DNA of 64,000 bases. It comes from Pedobacter steynii (GTDB taxonomy: Bacteria > Bacteroidota > Bacteroidia > Sphingobacteriales > Sphingobacteriaceae). The position numbers were made by a program, and so were the translations under genes. This document shows positions 26,001 to 32,387 of this stretch, piece after piece. The notes below the pieces were generated by a model that saw nothing but the letters and a program-made list of their open reading frames with translations, made no database searches and had not been told where the DNA came from. Numbering within the stretch: the first letter of the stretch is position 1; each line of letters begins with the position of its first letter. Where the stretch lies: NCBI RefSeq assembly GCF_001721645.1, contig NZ_CP017141.1, positions 5,456,001 to 5,520,000 of the forward strand, written 5' to 3'.

Positions 26001-27163
26001 ATCCTGTAAATCCGGGAATCTACAGTGAATTTCCGGAACTTGATAAAAAGAAGGATAGTTATGCCAAGGATGCCCATTCCGAAAAAACTAAGGGTATCTT
26101 TTGCCAGGAATCGATCGCGCAGGGGATCCTGCAGGCTCAATAACGTGATAAATGATAAGCCCGTCATGAGCATGATTACAGGTAGAATGAGCTGATCTGC
26201 CTGAGGGAATTTGACCGTCATTAATAAGTGGATCAGGAAAAAACCTAGAAAAAAGCAACTGGTGATGATCCAGTACCATTGGTTATATTCCTGCGGTGTA
26301 CGCACAATTAATGATTTCTCTTTCTTGAGGATTTTAAAGTCACGTGCCGAGAAAAGCCGGATGCTATGCGGACTTTGTTTAAAAGTAAAGGAAGCATCTT
26401 TTTGCAATTCCTGTACACCTTGAGATTTGCCGAATTGATAACCAGGTTGCATTGGGAGCACCGCAAAGGCCTGCTCAGCAGGAAGATTTTTGAATGCAAA
26501 CTGTCCATCTTTGTTTGTTCTTACGTAAACCTTTAATGCCGGTTTTGCAATTTCCTCATCGTCATTATCGGTATAAGCGCTGTCCTGCGGTAAAATCATT
26601 TGTAGCCGGATCAGAACTCCTGAAACCGGTTTTCCAGCGGTATCGATCACCTTTCCACTGATGTGATTTTCACCCTGATGGAGATCTGTTTCCGAATTCA
26701 AAATTGCAGGATTTACCTTTTCCTTTTTGAAAAGAAGAGAATCATCACCGGTATAACCCAATAACGCCCTGGAATCAAGAACTCTCTTTTTAAAATTTTG
26801 TCCACCTTTATTGAAAGCTTCATCAGCTTCTATAAAAAACCTACTCTTGTTTAGTTCACCCACATTATCTATAGGTTCCTTAAATGACTTTGCCCCGCTG
26901 CGTACTACGGATTCGACCAGGCTGATGTCTCTCTTATCCTCAAAATAATAACCTTTTTGCAATAACCTTTTAATCAACTGCCCCGGATTCTTATCATTGA
27001 TATTGATCATGGTGCCGCTTTCTAGCCGGGAATCTACATCAAGAAAACCTTTTTGCAGCGTTTGGAAAAGTGTAAAGAATAAGGCTGCCAGTATTACTGT
27101 TGCCAGTAAAATCAGCTTACGCTCTGTTTTTCTATTACTACTTTTAGTTATCGTTTCTTCCAT
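23078..27163 (-). CDS. SEDS (RodA/FtsW) - class B PBP fusion protein
   Basis: This 1361-residue protein has an N-terminal membrane anchor at about 17-37 and a carboxypeptidase-regulatory-like domain at about 167-260 (ISGKVIDTAGKPVSGVLIRLQ). A SEDS polymerase region follows at about 290-790 with many membrane helices (GVQPSEIVKYSIILFLAG, GGGITGQGVGEGFAKS, EAHTDMILPAIGEDFGWAG). The transpeptidase domain carries SxxK (GSTAK, near 1044), SNN (near 1098) and KTG (GKTGTPERVWK, near 1261). It joins in one chain the glycan polymerase and crosslinking activities that RodA-PBP2 or FtsW-PBP3 pairs supply. It sits in an operon with a kinase, a phosphatase and FHA proteins, implying phospho-control of wall synthesis. 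Confidence 0.9.
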   Translation of the reverse strand: MEETITKSSNRKTERKLILLATVILAALFFTLFQTLQKGFLDVDSRLESGTMININDKNPGQLIKRLLQKGYYFEDKRDISLVESVVRSGAKSFKEPIDNVGELNKSRFFIEADEAFNKGGQNFKKRVLDSRALLGYTGDDSLLFKKEKVNPAILNSETDLHQGENHISGKVIDTAGKPVSGVLIRLQMILPQDSAYTDNDDEEIAKPALKVYVRTNKDGQFAFKNLPAEQAFAVLPMQPGYQFGKSQGVQELQKDASFTFKQSPHSIRLFSARDFKILKKEKSLIVRTPQEYNQWYWIITSCFFLGFFLIHLLMTVKFPQADQLILPVIMLMTGLSFITLLSLQDPLRDRFLAKDTLSFFGMGILGITILLFIKFRKFTVDSRIYRMLLLPKSTGKANGWQWAGLSLALLSLTIIFGTGPEGSGVKVNLFGVQPSEIVKYSIILFLAGFFASNEKFITEYHTWRKRWYFFSFALTAMVIAILLYLVLGDLGPAMVICFTFIILFSFSRGDFMMMIIAIITYTFTVWFLNIWLASLITVLLVALAMVLNKKRTSESAIMIIMVIAGFLLIDQVPYLDRIIPGPVNRLTERKSIWQNPWNNEVYGGDQVANGIWAMSGGGITGQGVGEGFAKSIPEAHTDMILPAIGEDFGWAGIVAVFILFLVFLNRSINIGRQTGTPFLFYLSSGIGISMFAQFLLIAGGSTGALPLSGVALPFISYGGSSLVANMLAAGLLLSVSSIRGTAVQMEFITKQQDKNLVPALLSASVAVLLLTITVSRYIANNKKWVVQPALVADRSGLRMFSYNPRIAILMNKLEAGQLYDRNGQVLATSNPDLIRKQNSTLEESGLSYNLDSAVHKRVDRYYPFEEQAFFWVGDANTGVFNGSTNGYFAEYEHAAELRGFHTPTTSFNTIANRYREDRFLPRGVKEMTVSKRDYAALAPLLLAGVNSEEVAAFKKRNRDVKLSVDARLQTSIQQSIAQDDSLKKSRVSVVIMEDETGDVLTSAVYPLPTVKDWELLTMTTAEQNRLSGWHTNADLGFTYATQPGSTAKVLTAMAAFNKLGPSVVNKTFTVSRAERIRTKGIEPDETGTINMEKALVKSNNVYFIKLANQEHLQEDMASLYMKTGMFLRGVGGYYYNKGANNEKQEDKWLNYWRKTEFNTKPKYDPSNIRRTRAKGISGMAWGQGELIATPAAIARLVSGVANKGVLVPNRFVLKISDSLTAIQPGIKLSNDPKYAELLTDYMVKQSVNKSYTLGLKVAGKTGTPERVWKAARINDGWYVFFAQKKSGKGHIVVCIRIESTRGSSKAVLLAGKHVVPALLKLGYVSDLKEAAAKVAKTKEVKVVKTDSIEVVPTEEPEIDQ

Positions 27164-27168
27164 GGGGC

Positions 27169-28581
27169 TTATTTGGAAGTATTTGGTATGGAATCCGCCT
27201 TGAACGAACTACGGGAGATCTTTCCGTTAATATATCCCTTTGCTGGTAAATCATAAATGGTTTGTATGGCGTTAGGAGAATTTTTAAACTGTATATTTTT
27301 TAATACCAGTGCATTGTTTTTTGAAGAAATGGCTGTATTGAAATCCTGAAAAGTGATGTTTTCCAGGTATACATAATTGTTTGCCGACTGGATGATCATC
27401 GCATTGCCCCTAAATGCAGAGTCACTTTTTATGGTGATTTGATTTTTAGAAATCAGGAAGAGAGAGTCTTTCTCAAATTGTAAAGACTCGGTAAGTATGA
27501 TTGGCGATTTAAAGATAGAATCACTTAAAATTAACGTATTTCCTTTGAGCTGATGAAGGGCTTCCTGAAGTTTGATCTCCTGGGCATTTTTGCCGTTTCC
27601 GGTTTTTACCGGCAGGGGCTCTTTGGAATAACTCAGCTGATACTTTTGCCAAAATAAATAGATACAGGCAACTAAGAGAATCAAACAGAGAGCTGAAAGT
27701 AGTATAATGATGTTTTTATTGTTTTTTGGCGGGGCTTGCATTTCGGGAATGTCTAGTTCATTGACCGTTGCCGGGGCAGTGATTGTGTTTTTGGGCCTGG
27801 AAGCAGGTTTAGTAGCTTCATGGATCCTGGATTGATTGTCGTTTTTTACAAGGACGACAGTAATGTTGTCCAAGCCTCCGTTTGTATTGGCTGCGTTGAT
27901 GAGCTGAGTACCCTTTTCTCTCAGGGAGCTATCGGTAGTTAAGATGCTAACGATTTCCTTTTTATTAACCATATCCGACAGGCCGTCACTGCATAATAAT
28001 AAGAGATCCCCCGGAAGGAATGGAGATTCTCCTGTTTCCAGGTAATCTTCCTGACCGGCCATTCCCATCCCAAAACCAAGCGCTTTATTGATTTCATTTC
28101 TTTTGGGATGTTGCATCGCCTGTTCTTCAGTAAGTCGTCCGGAGTCTTCCATGAATCCAACAAAAGATTGATCTTTTGAAATCTTTATTAAGGAGTTATC
28201 GCGAAGGAGGTATAATCTGGTATCACCTACATGAACATAATATAGCTTATTTTGACGGAGATCAATCACAGCCAGTGTCAATACACAAGCCATGTTTTCA
28301 TGTCCTTTTACCCTTTGTTTTTCCACGATAATCTGTGCGTCGGCAGCGAGAATAGCCTCCTTCATTAGCAGGGGCAAATCTGCTTCTGGGTTAGCCAGGT
28401 AATGAAGTATAGATTTTCTGGTAATTTCTGCTGCGATTTCACCTCCTGAGTATCCACCAACGCCGTCAATGACACAAGCAATTATAAAGTCATTTGCCGA
28501 ACTGCGCTCTGCAATAAAAGCATCTTCATTATTGTCACGAATTTTTCCAATATCGGTTATTCCAAAATAATTATTATCCAT
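27169..28581 (-). CDS. PP2C-family Ser/Thr phosphatase with membrane anchor
   Basis: This 470-residue protein has an N-terminal PP2C domain (about 1-245) with metal-binding motifs RDNNEDAF, DGVGGYSGGE, HVGDTRLY, LLLCSDGLSD and GGLDNITVVLV. A transmembrane helix near 285 (IIILLSALCLILLVACIYLFW) is followed by about 165 residues with regularly spaced I/L/N strands, as in a short right-handed beta-helix. It should reverse phosphorylation by the operon's kinase. It begins 2 bp after a 29-codon microprotein ORF, and its stop is 5 bp before the SEDS-PBP start. Confidence 0.9.
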   Translation of the reverse strand: MDNNYFGITDIGKIRDNNEDAFIAERSSANDFIIACVIDGVGGYSGGEIAAEITRKSILHYLANPEADLPLLMKEAILAADAQIIVEKQRVKGHENMACVLTLAVIDLRQNKLYYVHVGDTRLYLLRDNSLIKISKDQSFVGFMEDSGRLTEEQAMQHPKRNEINKALGFGMGMAGQEDYLETGESPFLPGDLLLLCSDGLSDMVNKKEIVSILTTDSSLREKGTQLINAANTNGGLDNITVVLVKNDNQSRIHEATKPASRPKNTITAPATVNELDIPEMQAPPKNNKNIIILLSALCLILLVACIYLFWQKYQLSYSKEPLPVKTGNGKNAQEIKLQEALHQLKGNTLILSDSIFKSPIILTESLQFEKDSLFLISKNQITIKSDSAFRGNAMIIQSANNYVYLENITFQDFNTAISSKNNALVLKNIQFKNSPNAIQTIYDLPAKGYINGKISRSSFKADSIPNTSK

Positions 28582-28583
28582 TT

Positions 28584-28673
28584 CTATTTGGGCGAATTTT
28601 TAATGTCGTTGAAATGTGCAATCAACAAGAGCACACATAGTACTAATAACGCTATAGATAGTGCATGCGACAT
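28584..28673 (-). CDS. 29-residue single-pass membrane microprotein
   Basis: An ATG at 28673 and a TAG at 28584-28586 enclose 29 codons. The product starts MSHALSIALLVLCVLLLIAH, an almost ideal transmembrane helix, and ends in a short polar tail (FNDIKNSPK). The ORF fills the gap between two operon genes: it starts 3 bp after the stop of the FHA-like gene and stops 2 bp before the ATG of the phosphatase. That fit is what I would expect of a true operon member, but no homologue is known to me and coding bias cannot be judged over so few codons. A small regulator of the membrane kinase, phosphatase or SEDS-PBP is a reasonable hypothesis. Confidence 0.55.
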   Translation of the reverse strand: MSHALSIALLVLCVLLLIAHFNDIKNSPK

Positions 28674-28676
28674 ATA

Positions 28677-29630
28677 TCAGGGTTTAAAAATATTGATGCC
28701 TATGATCCCGTTGAGTATAATTCTTGAATTGAGGGGTAATTCAGTCCACTTTGGTCCGTAAATGTCACTTCTTTCCACCAGATTTTCATTTAAGATTGTC
28801 TTTTCTCCAAAGGAAGCCATATAAAATTTATCCTCTGCATTATTATAGTGGATTTTGAGGTGAGGACTGTTGACCCATTCTGATGGAATCTTAAAAATAT
28901 GGGTGCCTTCGCTTGTCTCCTCGTTTCCTGAAATCACAATATCTTCTGCTTTCATCAGGTACTCCAGCTTCTGACCAGCATATGCTTTATTAGGCAGGGT
29001 AGTTTCAAAGCGCGCAAGAACGCTGGTCTTTCTGGTTTCAGCGGGTGCTCTGTCCGGCATTTTCAAATCTGCCAGGTAGGGAATTTCATAATAGCCCTCG
29101 CTATAGAAAATAAAATCCTTCAACAGATCATTATCCATATCAAAAGTCTGTGCAAGTCCGGTTTGTCTGGGTATGAAGGTTACCCTCAGGTTTTCGTCTT
29201 TAAGGTTACTGTCTGGCAGTAATTTGCCAATAAAGCTAATGTCCCCGCGACGGTAATCAGGGTGAGATACGAAACGGAAAACCCATTTATTGCTGGAAGG
29301 TTCTACCTTTTTTCCCGAGGCCGCCTGTTTATTCAGAAGCAGATAAAAATTATCTACCGATTCCTGGGCAACAAGTCCCAATATGCCTTTTTTATTATCC
29401 ACAAACTCTCTGTAATCGTCTGCATTAAGGCAAATGATAAACTCATGATAGAAGACTACCCGTTCGGCAAATGACAGTTCAGCAATGGATTCCTGAAATT
29501 TCTGTATGATATATTTATAAACTATGTTGGGTGTTAGTGGCTTTAGCTTAGCGGATGATTTGGTACTGTTGTCATTTAAGAACCAATCCTGGATACCTAT
29601 ACGTTGCCAAAAAGTAGGTTTTGTAGTCAT
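28677..29630 (-). CDS. first gene of the kinase/phosphatase operon, FHA-like C-terminus
   Basis: This 317-residue soluble protein has no signal peptide. Residues 30-105 are helical (YKYIIQKFQESIAELSFAERVVFYHEF). The C-terminal 90 residues have the outline of a degenerate FHA domain: SPHLKIHYN in the SRxHA position, GEKTILNENLV like the S/T-NGT-VNG strand, and LPLNSRIILNGIIGINIF as the closing strands. The usual Arg and Ser are not both conserved, so phosphothreonine binding is doubtful. It is the most upstream gene of the minus-strand operon that continues to 19355. Confidence 0.55.
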   Translation of the reverse strand: MTTKPTFWQRIGIQDWFLNDNSTKSSAKLKPLTPNIVYKYIIQKFQESIAELSFAERVVFYHEFIICLNADDYREFVDNKKGILGLVAQESVDNFYLLLNKQAASGKKVEPSSNKWVFRFVSHPDYRRGDISFIGKLLPDSNLKDENLRVTFIPRQTGLAQTFDMDNDLLKDFIFYSEGYYEIPYLADLKMPDRAPAETRKTSVLARFETTLPNKAYAGQKLEYLMKAEDIVISGNEETSEGTHIFKIPSEWVNSPHLKIHYNNAEDKFYMASFGEKTILNENLVERSDIYGPKWTELPLNSRIILNGIIGINIFKP

Positions 29631-29805
29631 TTTTTAATTTAAGTATCTAATAAGAGCTGAATATAGTGATATTGACTAATACTATATAGGAACAAATATC
29701 CACAATAGATGTTTTAGTAGCTGAAGTCACTGGCATATTTCTGAGTAATTTATCTATCTTGGTAAAGTATACTTTCTTCAACAACCATTTATCGCAATTA
29801 TTGCA

Positions 29806-30766
29806 ATGATGAAAAAAAACGTTTCCATATTTGTTTTGTTCCTGCTCATTTCAGGGTCAGGATTAGATAGCAATGCACAATATAACAACGCGGTTAAAGC
29901 GCAGATTAAAAAAGTAGAATCGGGATTAAGAAATGTATAGGTTTACACTTGAACTGTTGTTCCAGATCATAGGAATAGGTTCAGCATCCGGTTTATTTTT
30001 GAAAGACAATTCGTTATATGTAATCGGCGATAACAGCTCGTATTTCTATGAGTACGAGATCAAGTCTTCAACGTTGAAGCGCTTTGCCTTATACGATAAG
30101 CCTGCTGAAAATATACCGAAGAAACTCAAACCTGATTTTGAAGCCCTGACTTTTTATGGAGATTCTTTTTATCTTTTCGGATCGGGTTCTACAGAAAACC
30201 GAACTAAAATGTTTAAAGTGGATGCGGATTCCAGAGCCGTAATCTCCGTTGTAGATTTAGCTGATCTTTATAAGTCTATGCAGCTATTAGCAGGATTGAG
30301 TGCAGAAAATTTTAATATTGAAGGAGTGGTTTATACCGGATCGTATTGGTGTTTTTTTAACAGGGGGAATGGAGATATAGGGAAAAACATGGTCTTTGTT
30401 GTCCATAATAAGAGTTTAACTGATCATCCGGAAATTACATTTAAGGAATTCAGGCTTCCTGAAATCGGGGGAGTCCGGGCTGGTTTTACAGATGCAGTGG
30501 AACTGGATGGCAAGCTTTATTTTCTGGCAGCAGCAGAGAACACAAACTCGACTTATAATGATGGTGAAGTTTTAGGAAGTATGATCGGTTGTATTGATGT
30601 AAAAACTATGAAGCTGGATTTTACAGAGAAAATCTCCGGCCAGCACAAATTTGAGGGACTGGCTTTGCAACATAAAGGGGAGCAGGAACTATCCTTTATG
30701 TTATGTGAAGATAATGATAATGACCAGTTAAAAGCAGATATTTATCTATTGAAGCTCAAGCGGTAA
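29806..30766 (+). pseudogene. secreted propeller-like protein (DUF6929-like) split by a +1 frameshift
   Basis: A 44-codon ORF (29806-29940) encodes a signal peptide (MMKKNVSIFVLFLLISGSG) and SNAQYNNAVKAQIKKVESG, then stops. A second ORF, open from 29933 to 30766 (277 codons), begins inside it in the +1 frame and reads QIIGIGSASGLFLKDNSLYVIGD, KPDFEALTFYGDSFYLFGSGS and FNIEGVVYTG. Homologues that I remember from Bacteroidota are single proteins with a signal peptide directly before the GIGSASG region. Removing one A from the AAA at about 29931-29934 would join the two. It may be a real mutation, a sequencing error or programmed slippage; the protein would otherwise be an exported six- or seven-bladed propeller of unknown role. 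Confidence 0.6.
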
Positions 30767-30830
30767 ACGATACAATAAATAATGTTTTTGTTTGGTTTTT
30801 GCTATTTTAGCGGGAATTTTAAACAGAAAT

Positions 30831-31808
30831 ATGCAAGAGATAAAATGGGGTATTATTGGTTGTGGTGATGTTACAGAAGTTAAAAGCGGACCTGCATTTA
30901 ACAAAGTTTCCAATTCTTCTTTAGTGGCAGTAATGCGGAGAGATGCTGCCAAAGCACAGGATTATGCGCTTAGACATGGTGTGCCAAAGTGGTATACCGA
31001 TGCAGATGAATTGATTAACGATCCGGAGATTAACGCCATTTATATCGCCACGCCACCCGCTCAGCATGAAGCTTATTGCTTACTTGCTCTTGCGGCCGGA
31101 AAACCGGTATATGTAGAAAAACCAATGACTTTAAATGCGGCGTCCGGGAGGAGAATGCAAGCTGCATCGGTATTATATAATACCAAACTTACAGTTGCAC
31201 ATTACCGGCCTGCCCAACCCATGTTTTTAAAGATCAAGTCTCTTCTTGATGAAGGTGCGATCGGAGATATCCGTTTTGCCAGTTTGCAGATGTTACAACC
31301 TCAGGAATCAGCAATTATTGCAAATTCAGCAACCAACTGGCGCCTGGATCCGGCAATTTCCGGAGGAGGCTTATTTCACGATCTGGCGCCTCACCAACTG
31401 GATTTGATGGTTTACTTCTTTGGTGAATTTGATCAATCCTCAGGTTTATCTTTAAATCAAACGGGAAAGGCCAGGGTCGATGATCTTGTGACCGGACATA
31501 TTCAATTTAAAAGTGGAGTAATCTTTACCGGAACCTGGTGTTTTTCAGTTTCAGCACAAGACAAAACGGATAGCTGTGAAATCATCGGGTCCAATGGAAA
31601 AATCAGCTTCCCTGTATTTGGAAATAGAGTTGTGCTGAAAAAAGAAGGTAAAGAAGAAGTATTTGTTTTTGATGCATTGGAGCATGTTCAGCAGCCCATG
31701 ATTGAAAAAGTAACTGCTTATTTCCTTGGTGAAGCGGAAAATCCCTGTTCTGCTGCCCAGGCTATATTATCTATGGAACTGATGGATAGCTTCACCTATC
31801 AAAAATAA
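30831..31808 (+). CDS. Gfo/Idh/MocA-family oxidoreductase
   Basis: The ATG at 30831 gives 325 residues; the frame extends upstream only to a TTG at 30792. The N-terminal Rossmann fold shows GIIGCGDV for NAD(P) binding, and the family signature VYVEKPMTL carries the catalytic-site Lys. The C-terminal alpha/beta domain includes GGGLFHDLAPHQLDLMVY, with the conserved Asp and His. It acts on a sugar or polyol, but the substrate cannot be named from sequence. It is separated by 64 bp from the frameshifted gene and faces the tatA pair tail to tail. Confidence 0.88.
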   Translation: MQEIKWGIIGCGDVTEVKSGPAFNKVSNSSLVAVMRRDAAKAQDYALRHGVPKWYTDADELINDPEINAIYIATPPAQHEAYCLLALAAGKPVYVEKPMTLNAASGRRMQAASVLYNTKLTVAHYRPAQPMFLKIKSLLDEGAIGDIRFASLQMLQPQESAIIANSATNWRLDPAISGGGLFHDLAPHQLDLMVYFFGEFDQSSGLSLNQTGKARVDDLVTGHIQFKSGVIFTGTWCFSVSAQDKTDSCEIIGSNGKISFPVFGNRVVLKKEGKEEVFVFDALEHVQQPMIEKVTAYFLGEAENPCSAAQAILSMELMDSFTYQK

Positions 31809-31827
31809 GAAAAATGTTGGAGCAAAA

Positions 31828-31992
31828 TTATTCTACACCATCTTTCCCATTTTTAAACTCTTTTATTCCTTTCCCTAATCCACCCAATAGTTCCGGGATC
31901 TTTTTGCCTCCAAACAGCAATAAAACGGCTAATAGAATAAGGACAATTTCTTGTGTGCCAAGCGCGGCAAGCAGGGGAGTATGCAACAACAT
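31828..31992 (-). CDS. tatA: TatA/E-type twin-arginine translocase subunit, short copy
   Basis: This minus-strand ORF has 54 codons (ATG at 31992, TAA at 31828). It reads MLLHTPLLAALGTQEIVL and LLLFGGKKIPELLGGLG, then an amphipathic GIKEFKNGKDGVE tail. The membrane helix, FGGKKIPEL hinge and amphipathic helix are the TatA signature. It lies 12 bp downstream of a second tatA on the same strand, so the two are probably co-transcribed. It has almost no C-terminal extension, unlike the neighbour. It forms the pore-like component that lets TatC export folded proteins. Confidence 0.85.
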   Translation of the reverse strand: MLLHTPLLAALGTQEIVLILLAVLLLFGGKKIPELLGGLGKGIKEFKNGKDGVE

Positions 31993-32004
31993 TTAGATTG
32001 ATTT

Positions 32005-32250
32005 TTAGTTTTTTGGAATAATTGGTTCTTTTGTTTCTGTGCTTACAGGTTCATCGTCTGCATTTACAACATTGATATTCCTGTGAATTTCACGTTTTAC
32101 ACCTTCGGAAGCATCCTTGAAATCCCTGATTCCTTTCCCCAGTCCACGGGCAAGTTCAGGTAGTTTTTTACCTCCAAACAACAACAGGACAACTGCGAGG
32201 ATCAGCAGGATTTCACCACTGCCCATATTTAGAAATTCGAGTAAGATCAT
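32005..32250 (-). CDS. tatA: TatA/E-type twin-arginine translocase subunit, long copy
   Basis: This 81-residue protein reads GEILLILAVVLLLFGGKKLPELARGLGKGIRDFKDASEGVKREI: a TatA membrane helix, FGGKKLPEL hinge and amphipathic helix, with an acidic tail of about 35 residues. The ATG at 32250 is used; an ATG nine codons in (MGSGEILL) is also possible and gives a more usual TatA N-terminus. It is upstream of, and paralogous to, the 54-residue copy. No tatC is visible in the window. Confidence 0.88.
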   Translation of the reverse strand: MILLEFLNMGSGEILLILAVVLLLFGGKKLPELARGLGKGIRDFKDASEGVKREIHRNINVVNADDEPVSTETKEPIIPKN

Positions 32251-32387
32251 ATTCGTTTCATTAGTGTAGTTACAAAACTACTTGTACGAGATTAAAGCCG
32301 CATTAAAATGGGATTAAAATTCAAAAGGGCATATCGCAATGAAAGTTGTTGCGCTTGATGTTTTAAATAATTTTAGTAATTTTCGAT

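Noticed and set aside
28020..28050. CCTGTTTCCAGGTA as a fourth regulon dyad
   Set aside because: It lies inside the PP2C coding sequence, has only a partial left arm and no second dyad or -7 box.
31814..31996. 60-codon plus-strand ORF
   Set aside because: It is the antisense shadow of the 54-codon tatA; the minus strand gives a textbook TatA sequence.
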